DNA of 64,000 bases from Agelaius tricolor (lineage: Eukaryota; Chordata; Aves; Passeriformes; Icteridae): positions 2,398,001 through 2,462,000 of the forward strand of contig JALJCS010000007.1 in assembly GCA_023055355.1 (NCBI GenBank), in the 5' to 3' direction. Shown piece after piece: positions 47,550 through 59,010 of this stretch. The stretch's first letter is position 1; every line of letters begins with the position of its first letter. The notes beneath the pieces are model-generated. The model ran no database searches. It was not told the origin of the DNA and saw only the letters and a list, made by a program, of their open reading frames with translations. Position numbers and translations under genes: made by a program.

Positions 47550-48340
47550 GTGCTATAAAGACAGGCAGGGATTTTTTTTATTTTTTTTTAATTTTTTTTT
47601 TTTTGCCACCCTGCAGGTTCCCAAAGCAGAGCTGTGCCATTTGCAAGCTGCCATTGGTTAATGAAGGTAAATTTAATTAGCTCCACTTCCTTGCAGATCC
47701 CATCAAACGCCAGCATTTGATGTATTCTGTCCGAGCTGGCCCAGCGCCACAAAGAAAAGGCAGCTCTGCCCACGGCTGGGAACTGAAATGAGCTGCTTTA
47801 AGTGCAGCCTTTCTCCCCTTTTTCTGAGGCTGCACCGCTCTGACCTTCCCCAGATCAATCCCCCGAGGATTAACATGTAAAGCAGCGTCGAATTAATTTC
47901 AGAGAGAGAATCTGAGATCAGCCCAGGGCTGCTACAAAACAGCCCCGCTCCTGAGCGCGCCGAGGCCGCCCGGCGCTCAATGGGAGCTGTCAATGGCCAG
48001 GGAGGGAGGGATGGAGGGGGTGCTTAGGAGGATTTGGAGCAATCTATCAGGCTGGTTAGAGCTTTGCCCACTCCTGGGCCATGGCTAATGCATTCCTCTG
48101 GAAGTTAATCCCATTTCTAAGGGCCCTCCCGTGAGGGGCACGCAGGCCGTGCCGAATGAGAACCCGGCTGCATTAAAATTCTCAGCCACGTCACCAAAAG
48201 GCGCACGGGGAGGTGCTGAGGGCTGACAATGAGATGGTTCATTAAAAGGGCAAGGGCTCGGGGAAGACGGCACATCTTTTTGGAGGCACCTGCACGCAGC
48301 TTTACCTCTTTCAAGCTCTTAAAAATGCCCAAAAAATAAA
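47550..48340. promoter_or_regulatory. Candidate conserved regulatory element
   Basis: An 800-bp repeat-free block of mixed composition. It has homeodomain-type sites (TTTAATTAGCTCC, GAATTAATTTC, GGATTAACATG, GGTTAATGAAGG), a CpG patch (GAGCGCGCCGAGGCCGCCCGGCG at about 47955-47975, quoted here in parts: GAGCGCGCCGAGG) and CACGTCACC. A T-run lies at its left edge. No exon fits. Function is inferred. Confidence 0.4.
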
Positions 48341-49316
48341 ATTAAAACTTGTATTAATGTGAATAGAAATCATCCATTTCCATGACGTTGCAAAAAGAGG
48401 ACAGTGGAGCCTCCTTGGAGCAAATATTTACACACAAAACTTACTCAGGACCTGTTGCAGTGATACAAAATTCAATTATGTTTGCTTGTACTCCCAAAAA
48501 GAAATTAATGATCAAGTTACCACCTGGGGATGTGGCACTGCTCCTACACCCATGCTGAGTTTTACAAACTCCAATGACGTCAAACGCACGTTCAATCTGT
48601 GTGCCATCATCCAGACATTCAGCTTTCAAAATTTCCAATTGAATCTTGTATCCAAATCAGCAAAAATTAAGCGAAGAAACCTCTGAAGAGGCAAAATACC
48701 ATCTGGGTATATTCTGTTCTGCATGCAGCCACATCAAAAGTCTCAAAGGTCAAAACCAGACTCTTGACTCATCAGTGAAGACAGAGAATAAAGGAAAATG
48801 GGGACCAAGAGAAGACAGAAATTGTCCACTCCACACAAATTCTCTCAGTAATTATGAGAAGGCAGTGGCACTATATTATGGTGTTAAGCTTTATGAAACA
48901 AAAGAATCAATATCAAAATGAAAAGGATACCAAAATAAAAGACAGACTTGTTTACTCTCACTGAAGTTGAAATTTGACTGGGAGAACCAAAAGCAAACCC
49001 TTCACCCTCTGTAGGTTGAGAATTTTTTGCTGTTTTCAGCTTGTAAAACGTGAGAGAAGCAAGTTAAAGAGTGTGCAGTGGTGTCACCAAAACACAAGGA
49101 TTCAGCAGGAATCGCAACAAAAAAGCACAAAACACTTCAGGGCCCTGTATTAAAAACTTATTTTCTGTAATTTTTTTCTACTCCTCAAAGTTTGGAAAGC
49201 GAAATTCATGCCCCTCACTCCTCACTATAGAATCCACATCACAAAACTCATGGCTAAAAGCAGAATATTCCTGGATTATCAGACCCTGAAGTGAATCTTG
49301 TGGGATGAGAGGTCCC
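48341..49316. other. Unique intronic sequence
   Basis: No confident feature. Open frames on both strands at about 48441-48690 have no recognised family. Confidence 0.4.
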
Positions 49317-49908
49317 TGTGTCGGAACCCAGGACATTCCTCTGGCTGCCCTGGAGGGCTCCAGCCCCTGCCCAGGGGGTTCAGAGACCTTGGCACAGAGC
49401 CCAAGACCCCCCAGTGCCTTTGATTTAGCCTTGGAAAAAACAATTACCAACCTTGTATGAAGGATTACAAGTCACGAAAGTTTAAGTAGAATGATAGTGA
49501 ATTTATCATGTGGTGAAAAATAGATTTTTGGGGTTTTTAGAATGGGGGTTCAGGGGGCAAGATGGAGGAATCTGGGCGTGTCCAGCCTTTCTCCTTCTTC
49601 TTCTTGGCCTCCATCTTCTGCTGTGATGGTGGCACTTTTAGATTGGTTTAGAGTAGAAGCTCACTGTCTAACATAGGTGATAGGGATTGGGAAGTAATTT
49701 TAAATATTGTATATGGAATTTTTAGTATAAAAAGATAACACCACCCCAGGGTAGGCAGAGTGCCTGGACTGCCTTGCTGAGCAGACCTCGGCTGGACAGG
49801 AGAAAGAATTTTATAGATAAGGAACAATAAACAACCTTGAGACCGAGAACTGAAGAGCTCTGACTCCTTCTTCAACTGCTGGGCTGGGAAAAGAGACTTT
49901 GTGACACA
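49317..49908 (+). mobile_element. Solo LTR, family C-like, about 592 bp
   Basis: It starts TGTGTCGGAACCC and ends GTGACACA, giving the inverted ends TGTGTC/GACACA. A TATA box (TATAAAAAGATAAC at about 49727) and a poly(A) signal (GGAACAATAAACAACC) lie in the expected order for an LTR. The GGGTTTTTAGAATG segment is shared with 18176-18618. No certain target duplication is seen. Confidence 0.85.
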
Positions 49909-49969
49909 TCTTGGGGTCACTGTGAGCAGCGAAGAGTTCCAAGATCCCTGTTTCATTTGTACCCTGCCA

Positions 49970-50762
49970 AGATCTGGCAGGGTTGGATAAACTGAGGAAA
50001 GCCAGGTGAGCTGAGGGTCATTCCAAGATCTGGGATGGGATAAACTGAGGAAAACCAGGTGAGCTGAGGGTCATTCCAAGATCTGGGATGGGATAAACTG
50101 AGGAAAACCAGGTGAGCTGAGGGCCATTCCAGGATCTGGGATGGGATAAACTGAGGCAAACCAGGTGAGCTGAGGGCCATTCCAGGATCTGGCATGGGAT
50201 AAATTGGGGAAAACCAGGTGAGCTGAGGGTCATTCCAGGATCTGGGATGGGATAATTGAGGCAAACCAGGTGAGCTGAGTGCCATTCCAAGATCTGGGAT
50301 GGGATAATTGAGGCAAACCAGGTGAGCTGAGTGCCATTCCAAGATCTGGGATGGGATAAACTGAGGAAAACCAGGTGAGCTGAGTGCCATTCCAGGATCT
50401 GGGATGGGATAAACTGAGGAAAACCAGGTGAGCTGAGTGCCATTCCAGGATCTGGGATGGGATAAATTGGGGAAAACCAGGTGAGCTGAGTGCCATTCCA
50501 GGATGTAGCAGGGGATAAACTGAGGAAAACCAGGTGAGCTGAGGGCCATTCCAGGATCTGGGATGGGATAAACTGAGGAAAACCAGGTGAGCTGAGGGCC
50601 ATTCCAGGATGTGGCAGGGGATAAATTGAGGAAAACCAGGTGAGCTGAGGGTCATTCCAAGATCTGGCATGGGATAAACTGGGGAAAACCAGGTGAGCTG
50701 AGGGTCATTGCAAGATCTGGGATGGGATAAATTGGGGAAAACCAGGTGAGCTGAGGGCCATC
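49970..50762. repeat. 53-bp minisatellite, about 15 units
   Basis: Units read GCTGAGGGCCATTCCAGGAT, CTGGGATGGGATAAACTGAG, GAAAACCAGGTGA, with a few 51-52-bp variants. Both strands lack stop codons over long spans, which creates spurious open frames of 179-198 codons. It starts about 60 bp after the LTR. Confidence 0.97.
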
Positions 50763-50774
50763 CCCACAAACTCC

Positions 50775-51190
50775 TCAGCTCCCAGGCCCGGTGCCTCGCG
50801 CGCGGCGATTCTGACCCGCCGCGATTTCACTGCAGCTCCACCACCCTAAACTCGGGAAGGGAACGGAATTCGCCTCCTTAGGCCAAAAAAATCTGGCAAA
50901 ACAGATTTTATGACTGAGATCATCCCTCACCTCGCTGGTTTTTTGGGAACTCTGCTCATTAAAGCGCCTCCTTGGCATCTCCGCGCGAACAAATTCCGGC
51001 AGCGATTCCGGGCGGGCGATTCCCTCTGGAGGCAGGGAGGGATCTGTGGCACCGCATTTTGCTGAGCCCTCGCACAACTCACTCGCACTCGGGTCTGCTT
51101 TTGTGATATAATCCTGCAATCAGCACACAAGCACCATCCTGGAGATACTTTAGGAGAAGATGGAAAATCCAAACTAATACTTTCCGCTAT
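50775..51190. promoter_or_regulatory. Candidate conserved element, CpG-rich
   Basis: It has CpG clusters (CTCGCGCGCGGCGATTCTGA and CCGGGCGGGCGATTCC), is repeat-free and sits directly after the minisatellite. A regulatory role or an alternative promoter is possible but not shown. Confidence 0.33.
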
Positions 51191-53275
51191 TTTTCTACTT
51201 TCCGCCACAAACTGACCTACTTAGAGATGAAAGGGGAAAAAAAAAAGTGTTTTAATGCATTTTTTCCCCCCTCAACAAAAGTGATGGCCATTTAGTCCTT
51301 TCAGAAAGGGAGCTAGAGGAAGATGGCAATGTTGACAGTGAAATGTCTCCTGCTCTGAAATCCCAGGAAATGAAGCAAGCACAGTTTCCACAATGCCATG
51401 GACTGGCCCAAGCTGGCCTGAGTTTAATGGGACTGAATCATGAGAAACAGCTACCAAAAAAAGAAAGAACATTAAAAAAAAAAAAACAACAACTAAATAA
51501 AAAGTGAAAAATTAAAAAAATAGTTGATTTAGGATTCAGTGTTGCAATTAAAGACTAAGGATTGGCTTTCTGAAAATCCTACAGCAGAACAGCTCTTAAT
51601 ACTCCCTTCCACCCAGAAAATGAATTAATGGCTTTCTCATATTATTCATACATTAATTATTGATTTGTTTTACAACTTCAAAAAGTTATAAAAGTAAAAA
51701 TTCTGCTAGTTCCAAACCATTTTATTACAGAACCTTTAAGAATTCTCAGTGAAGGCAATAAAACAAATAATAAATAAATAAAACAAAATCCTGTGGCTCC
51801 AGCTCATCACTCCTCGTGCTGTAGGTATTTTTTTGGCACTTTTTATGCTCTTATAGATTTATTCATATTTATGCAAAAACTTCATGTCTCAGTCTTTCAG
51901 AATTTCCAGATCTTAGCCCTAATATTTTGTCAGAAGGATTCTGAAAAGGTTTTATTGATCAAAAGTAGACAGAACAACAAATATAATTAATTTGTAAATC
52001 AGCTTTCCTTAAAATACCCCTAAAAAAGGAAATTGGTAAGAATTTGGCTCTGCAAAATCTTTGACATAAATTTTTTTCCATAAAAGATACCGAGCTGGAA
52101 ACTAAAACTTTTATGAGATGTGATTGGGAAAGAGTGCAGTGAGAAAAGCTGACAAAACCTGAGAGAAGAAAATATGGAAAAGTTTTCTTCAGGCAGCGCT
52201 GAAGCTGCACAACAGAACTCCTAAAATGAAATGAAGATTAGGTGAGAAATAATAACTGAAAATTAGGAGCCTTTTAGTCTAAAGTCTGAAGTAAAGAGAA
52301 AGAAAAAGTAATAGAAATTATGTCTTGTAATAAAATACTGTTTATTCTGAACTTGATTTTTTTAAGGGAGAGGCAAAGAAGTAGAAAGAGGAACAGTATT
52401 TTGAATCATTTGTATTAATAAGATGGAAATTACATCATGCACTAGAGATAAAAGGGAGCTCATGGAAAGTGCCTTTTTCTCTCATAGCCCAAAAGCCACA
52501 CACAAAATGTGCATTTTTTCCTGGATTTATAGAGTAAGGCTGTGCTGCAGAAAAATCGGTGATTTTGTACAACTGGACTGAAAAATCAGATTTGAAGGGA
52601 ATTTTCCTGCTGCAGGGAACGTGGCAGTGCTAAACTGACAATGTATAAAAATACATTGTATTTTTATATACAATTCTAATACAAGTGCTAACTCTCAGGG
52701 CTGGATGGAATTAGGAATGAAAAGGTTGTGCTGCTACTGAGGAAGTAAAAACTGCATTGACTGAGAAGATAAAGCAGATCTAGGAGGTACTGCCCTCAAT
52801 AACACACCCCAGAAAAATCACAGATATACCAAAGACTCTGATCTTTTATGGAATAGGATTTCCAGGCAATGTTATACACAACCAAACAAAAATATATATG
52901 CACAATATATATACACATAGATATAGAGAGCCAGCATCATTTCCTTTTCTCACCCTTCTGCTATTTCAGGGATATTCAAGCCTGTATTTCAAAAAGTCTC
53001 TAGATGATAATGGGCTCATAATTTTCAAGACTCATCTTTTGGCATTGCCTGTCATTTTGCACTTACTTTCCCATCCTGGAATATCAATTATTATCAGGTT
53101 ATGAAGATAAGCCACTTACAGGAAATAAAGTGCCTCTGTTACTGGGGAGGAGGGGTCAGCCCATGCCAGGGAGGGTTATTGAGCTTTAAGGGTTATTTGG
53201 TAAAAGCAAGGTCCCAATTACAGCAGCTGTCACTTGGCTTATGCCATGCCAGGCAAAAATGTCCCTGATTGCACA
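51191..53275. other. Unique AT-rich intronic sequence
   Basis: No exon or recognised repeat is seen. A poly-A run lies at 51474-51487. Confidence 0.45.
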
Positions 53276-53800
53276 GAATCCCAGAATGACTTGGGTTGGA
53301 AAAGGCTTTAAAGCCCACCCAGTGCCAGCCCTGCCATGGCAGGGACACCTCCCACTGTCCCAGGCTGCTCCAGCCCCAGTGTCCAGCCTGGCCTTGGGCA
53401 CTGCCAGGGATCCAGGGGTGGAATTCCATCCCAGCCCCTGCCCACCCTGCCAGGGAACAATTCCTCATTGCCAAGATCCCATCCAGCCCTGCCCTCTGGC
53501 AGTTTAAAACCATTCCCCCCTTGTCCTGTCACTCTTTGTCCATACAAAAAGTCCCTCTTCCTCCTTTTTAAAACCTCCTTTGGACACTGGAAGGGGCTCT
53601 AAGCTCAGCCCAAAGCTTCTCCTGTGCAGGTGAACAATCCCAGCTGTGCCAGCCTTTCCTCCCAGCAGAGCTGCTCCATCCCTCTGCCCATCCTGGAGCC
53701 TCCTCTGGGCTCTCTGCAGCAGCTCCAGCTCCTCCCTGGGCTGGGCCCAGGCCTGGGGCAGCTCTGCAGGTGGGAAATCACCTGGGGACAGGGGCACAGG
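53276..53800 (-). mobile_element. CR1 LINE 3' fragment
   Basis: The reverse CR1 tail (AGAATGACTTGGGTTGG) is followed by the body to 'gctctgcaggtgggaaatcacctg', as in 4673-5210. Confidence 0.92.
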
Positions 53801-53804
53801 GGCA

Positions 53805-53848
53805 CAATCCCAATCCCAATCCCAATCCCAATCCCAATCCCAATCCCT
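53805..53848. repeat. (CCCAAT)n hexamer microsatellite
   Basis: About seven to eight head-to-tail CCCAAT units, next to a CR1 fragment. Confidence 0.97.
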
Positions 53849-54439
53849 TTCCTGCTGCTCTCCCCTCCCTGGATGCAGCCCAGGATTTTGATGGATTTTG
53901 GCACTCCCAGCACTCACTGGTGGCTCCTGTCCAGTTTTTCACCCCAAGTCCTTCCCCTCATTTCTGCTCCCAGTGAATTCTCCTTCCTGGCTGGGATTGC
54001 CCTGACCCAGGAGCAGCTCCTGGCACTGGGAATTCTGGAACTCCACGAGGTTCTCAAATCTCTGCTCCCTTTCCCAGCTGCACACGAGAGCCTGTTCATT
54101 CCCACAGAAACCCAACCACCCTCCAGAGAGAAACAAAACCAATCCCTGCCAATGGAATGCACCTTCCCAAGGATCCCCACGTGGCTGTGGGACTTTGATA
54201 CTGAACAGAAGCACAGGATCTGTGCAGAACATCCCCCAGCCCACAGCTGCCACACACAGGGATCATCTCTGCTGCCCCATCCTGCCCAGGCAGGTCCAAC
54301 CCCATCCCAGAAATTCCCTATCATCCCACTGGAGATTTTGCTGCTCTGAAGGATTGGCTGCTGAACCAAACAGGGTTTTGCTGTGCTGAAAGAGCTGGGG
54401 TTGTAGGATGGATTTAATTCAGTGAGGTGTCAGCCTCTT
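53849..54439. other. Intronic sequence, possible CR1-like 5' continuation
   Basis: GC-richer sequence with no confident family match. It may be the more 5' part of the adjacent CR1. Confidence 0.3.
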
Positions 54440-54905
54440 GATGAATTGGATAACTGTTACCAGATAAAGCTGCTTGTTGTATTTTTTGTTTTATTAAACA
54501 GCAACATGGCCAAGCAGTAAAAACCTGACACCATTTTGATATGGTTTATGCTGCTGCATGGAAAAAGCCTTTCATGAGCGTTGCTTAAAGCAGATAAGGA
54601 ATTGAATGTGCTAAACACATGGGCAGAAGAATCCCTCCAAACCAGCTTAACTGGGGTGATCAGGAGCAGATCCTCACTGGTGTCTGCTGGTTTTTAATGA
54701 CATGCTTGTCAACATGTAACCTTAGAATGCAGACACCATGGTAACAGTTTTAACACAGTCTCTTTAAAGAGAATAATTGTGTGAAGCACAAATAGAAACA
54801 TCTTGACTCTTGTAGTCTTTTAATCCACTTAGAGAAATGCTTTTCAATCCATCAAGCAGCGTTTTCTGGATCTTGTTGAACATCTGTCTTGGAATTACTT
54901 GGAAT
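54440..54905. promoter_or_regulatory. Candidate conserved non-coding element
   Basis: Repeat-free, with a CACCATGGTAACAG (RFX-like half X-box) site near 54737. Composition is unlike the flanking transposon sequence. Inference only. Confidence 0.3.
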
Positions 54906-55212
54906 AAAAGTCTGAGCAGGTCCACCCACGCTGTGTTTGCTGTGGCCCTTAAAAGGAGAATTTAGATGTAATACTTTGATATTAGATTTGAGCTGAAGAA
55001 CACCAGACAGAAAGAATTATGATATTCACTTGGTTATATAATAATAATAATAAACCATGTTGGAGCTGTTCCTGTGCCCTGAAATGCCCAAGCATGAGCA
55101 TAATTTTAGTTGTGAGTGGCTCCAGTGCTTGGGATCTTGTGAAATTCCTACACTGAGGGGCAGGGATGGACTCTGTGCATTCCAGCACACCCAGAGTGAG
55201 TTACACTGATGG

Positions 55213-55470
55213 AACCATGGAATGGGTTGGGTTGGAAGGGACCTTAAAGATCACCCAGTGCCAGCCCTGCCATGGCAGGGACACCTCCCACTGTCCCAGG
55301 CTGCTCCAATGTCCCCAGTGTCCAGCCTGGCCTTGGGCACTGCCAGGGATCCAGGGCTGGAATTCCATGCCAGCCCTGCCCACCCTGCCAGGGAACAATT
55401 CCTCATTGCCAAGATCCCATCCCAGCCCTCCTTCAGTTTAAGGCCAGTCCCTCTCATCCTGTTGGTGCCT
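55213..55470 (-). mobile_element. CR1 LINE 3' fragment
   Basis: Reverse tail (ATGGAATGGGTTGGGTTGG), then the body to the 'ctgccagggaacaattcc' segment. Confidence 0.92.
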
Positions 55471-55544
55471 GAATTTTTAGCTTTTACATTTTCCAGATTT
55501 TGTATTAGTATATAACTCTGAACTTCATGTGAAGTTCTCCTCTC

Positions 55545-55880
55545 CTCACAGTTCAGTCACACAAAACAATCCTTTTCCAGGCCCAAAAAGCACAAACAGC
55601 AGCAAATTGAGGAGAGCAATCTGGGAGGATGGGGCTGCATAACCTGGAGCTGTAATTGGACAATTAACCCCAATATGGAAATGGACCAAAACCTGTAAGA
55701 GTGAGAAAACTCCTGACCCAGGGTCCATCTTGGGTCCATCCTGTGTCCATTTTGTGACCACTTTGGTTCATTTTGGGTGTAGCCCCAGCTGGGTCTTGTG
55801 CTGCCCAAGGTGGATCCTTTAAAGGCCTTTTAATAAATCCCTGCTTTATTCCTTTAACTCTGCCCAGCCTCTGTCACGGA
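55545..55880 (+). mobile_element. Old, degenerate LTR related to family A
   Basis: It shares GGTTCATTTTGGGTG, AGCCCCAGCTGGGTC, GTGCTGCCCAAGGTG and AATAAATCCCTGCTTTATTC with family A but is much diverged. Its AATAAA supports the sense strand given to the whole family. Confidence 0.75.
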
Positions 55881-56214
55881 CATAGTTTTTGAAAAATATT
55901 TTTATTAGGATTTTTCTCTTGAGAAACTGAAAAGTTTCAAAAATGAAATGTAAACATAAATTATCTGCTGCTGTGGAATGCAACGAGTGCATTTTTGATT
56001 CCTTTCATGTAGTAGTTTTTAATTAATAGTTAATTATAGCTTAACTATTTTAAACTCTCTAGTTAGTTACAAGATATTATCATTCCTTTTTAACTTTTTT
56101 AAGCTTTCTGATGAAATCATTCCTCTTTCTTTAATATCATTTTCTTTTAATATCATGTGTATCACAAAATAACAAACATACCTTCTGAAACACGGAATCC
56201 AGATTCTCATCTTT

Positions 56215-56420
56215 CCCCATCCTAAAACCCCTGCAAGCAGCACCCCCAGCCTCTGTTCCAGGCTCCCTCTCAGGGCACCACAGTCCCTCCATTTCCATGG
56301 AAATTCCCTCCTCAGCTCTCCTGGAGCCCCTGCAGGCCCTGAAGGGCTCCGAGCTCTCCCTGGAGCTGCTCCCCTCCAGGCTGAACCCCCAGCTCCACCT
56401 CAGCTGCTGTTTGTTCCCCT
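56215..56420 (-). mobile_element. Possible CR1 fragment
   Basis: Contains 'ctggagcccctgcaggccctga' and 'ccaggctgaacccccagctc', resembling CR1 body sequence in reverse; no tail is present. Confidence 0.5.
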
Positions 56421-56469
56421 GACCCCACAGAAATTCCATTCCCCTGCTGAAATCCTGGGAAAACGCAGC

Positions 56470-56790
56470 AGAAATCGCCTTCACCCTGCTGTTTGCTCTC
56501 TGTTAGTTAAATTATGGCTCAGCTTTTAGCAGCAACAACAGCAACGGCAACGTTTGCTGCGTCTTGGATGCTCGTCTGCTCCGGAGATTTTCTGCTTAAC
56601 ACATTAAAAGCGGGTAAAGAAATAATTTATTTTATTTAATTCTAAAAAATCCTGTGTTTCACTTAAGGGAATTAGTGCCTTAAGCAATAAACACAGCTAT
56701 GCAATAAATGGCATATGTGGGATCTATTAACCCAAGTGCTTGACTCTGCCATCTGAATAATCCCCTTTTAGAGTTGCAGTTTGAAAAGTC
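56470..56790. promoter_or_regulatory. Candidate conserved non-coding element
   Basis: Repeat-free, with GTTAGTTAAATTATGG, CACTTAAGGG (NK2-type) and ACCCAAGTGCTTGAC sites near 56500-56740. The short CAA/CAG-like run at 56535 is minor. Regulatory role inferred. Confidence 0.35.
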
Positions 56791-58915
56791 TCTATGTAAA
56801 TGGTTGCTCAGAGAGTTTATTAAAAAAGAAAATAGAAATTGAAATAGATCTGACAGCACTGGGGTTTTGTGATGTTGTTGGGCTAAGTTTTGATCCCCTC
56901 AAATTTCATTTTCCTGCCCTCAGAAAAATTATTGGGAGTGTGAGATTGTGTCTTGAATTGTCAGACACTCAAAGCTCCTGCACCATCCATTTCTAGTTTA
57001 TATGGCCAAGGCAGCTCAAAAGTGTTTCTAACTCACCTTTCCTGTGTCTCTGCCATTAATTTTGCAAAAATGATTGATTTTGTACATTTAATAAATCCAA
57101 AGAGAGAGAATAATTCCCATTCTAGAACTGCAGCAATGGCTTACAGTGATCAGGACAATATGATCTCCATGATTCAAACAGGAATAAATTCAGCCCTAAA
57201 TAAGAAATATTTTACTATTTTCCCATATCTTTTATATCTCTCTGTATAAAATGCAATGCAAGACACCCTAACCTAAATTTAAAAACTATGATGTCAAACA
57301 CTCCTTAGCTAAGAGCACCCTCAATTATACCCAGAAAATTAATTGGCTGGATTTGTCCTTTTCTTCCCTTAAATGCCTTAATGGATAAGAAAGAATTTTC
57401 CAGCACTCCACAAAAAAAAAAAAAAAAAGCAAAAATCAAATGAGCAGGGATTATAGCAACAAGCATCAATGTTAATTCAGAAATGGATTAACAATTACAG
57501 ATTTGAAGTCCATTAGCATTGATCCTCAGCACGAAACAGTTGTGATCAATAAGCTAATCTGTAAATCTGATTAATTGAGTAAATCCTGTTTACTGAAGTA
57601 TTCCATCATCTACAAATAGAAGGAGGTGAAAATCCTGCTTTTAGCAAAAAACAAATTTCAGAGCTGTCGTATCAATGGAAAATTCTCTCATTCCAGATTG
57701 CGCTGTCACAGGGAGACCAAAACTTCACAAGTTTCACAATAAACACTTTTTTTTAAATAAATAAAAACTCTCAACCCCAAAAAACCCCACAGAAATGGGT
57801 GGATGGATGTCACAGAAATGGGCCTGACACTAAAGGAAATAAAAAACACAGAAGAGGGCAACAACCTCTTAAGATTTTGAATTTTGGGCTGTTTTTTTTC
57901 CCCCTAAGAGCCTGTCCACCCAAGTTGTACTGCTAGACAGGAAAGGGAAATAGGAAAAATTGCTGGAAATGTATCCTCACACCTATTTCAGTCTATTTAC
58001 TCTAGGAATTGAATCAAGACAACTCCACTGGTTAAAAATAATAAATCCTGCCCCTGACTGACAGCTTTAAATAGGGCAAAGCTTCAGCTCAAACCTTGGT
58101 GTGGAAGGTGAGACCTGAAAGTGTCAGTGAGTGCTGATAATTAACAACAATTGCAGCATGGAAATAACAGGGAGTGAAATATTGGATTTAATTCTTTAAA
58201 AAAAAGGAGATTTAATGAAGAATAATTTAAGTTTTTTTTTTTTCCTAGGTGTAGGTTTCAAAAATTGTGCTAAGTTAAAAGGAAGCAGATTTTGATTTTT
58301 ACCTGCAATTTTAAAGTTTTCTGATGAAAGTTGATATGGTTTCACTTCAAAAATAATGAAATTATGATCTTACTGAAAGCAGTTAAAAGAACGGCACTAA
58401 TATAAGGAAAATTTAAAAATCTCCGTTTACTTCACACAGAAATGCAGAAATATTGAAATTCTTTTGTTTTGGGAGAAAATTTTGATTTTTCCATGCACTT
58501 GATTTTTCCACGCAATCATTTCTACAAACCCCCAAATAATGGAACTGACAGGCCTTGGAACACAACAGATCCCACACTCTGAAAATCCAGTTTAAAAAAA
58601 AAAAAAACCCTGTCATGATATTTGAGATCCTCAAAATCAGGAATAAATGGAAAAATGATCCTTTGTCATTCTTCCCATGAAAAGAAACCTGTTTGAACAG
58701 CAAAGCTTAATAGGAACTGACATAAATGAATACAATATTCAGCTCTAATTCCATCCACAGCTGAAGTTTTCCAAAATTTTGGGATGTTGCAGCAGCCACC
58801 TGCACTCAGGGAAGCCACAGAGTCAACCCCATTTGGTCTTGGAAAGTGGATTATTCTTCCAAGCAACTTCTCAAATATTTAACCAATTGACTTATTGACC
58901 AATTGACCAATTGAT
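56791..58915. other. Unique AT-rich intronic sequence
   Basis: No exon or clear repeat is seen. A block at about 57470-57620 with TTAATTGAG and GGATTAACAATTAC could be conserved. Poly-A runs lie at 57412-57428 and 58592-58606. Confidence 0.45.
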
Positions 58916-59010
58916 TTGACTTAAAAAAAAAAAAAAACAAATTTAATTTTTGGCTTAAAAAAAAAAATTTAAAAATTTAAATTTTTTGCTTTAAAAAAAA
59001 ACCCTAAATT
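58916..59010. repeat. A/T-rich low-complexity tract
   Basis: Three poly-A runs are separated by TTTAATTTTTGGCT-like spacers. Confidence 0.9.

Noticed and set aside
48441..48690. Open frames on both strands near 48.5 kb
   Set aside because: No recognisable domain and no convincing exon boundaries; it could be conserved non-coding DNA but cannot be called a gene.
5338..49908. Complete endogenous retroviruses
   Set aside because: All LTRs seen are solitary or partial; no gag, pol or env-like reading frame lies between paired LTRs.
49970..50762. Resemblance to immunoglobulin switch repeats (GAGCT and GGGAT words)
   Set aside because: The similarity is limited to common purine-rich words; the locus is HLCS and the unit is a plain 53-bp minisatellite.
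49953..50769. Minus-strand open frames of 179-198 codons
   Set aside because: They lie wholly in the 53-bp minisatellite. Because 53 is not a multiple of 3, one stop-free unit opens all three frames. There is no start context or splice support.
53805..53848. Interstitial telomere repeat
   Set aside because: The unit is CCCAAT, not CCCTAA.
53624..54349. Plus-strand open frame of 241 codons
   Set aside because: It begins in reversed CR1 sequence, passes through the (CCCAAT)n repeat and has no recognisable domain.
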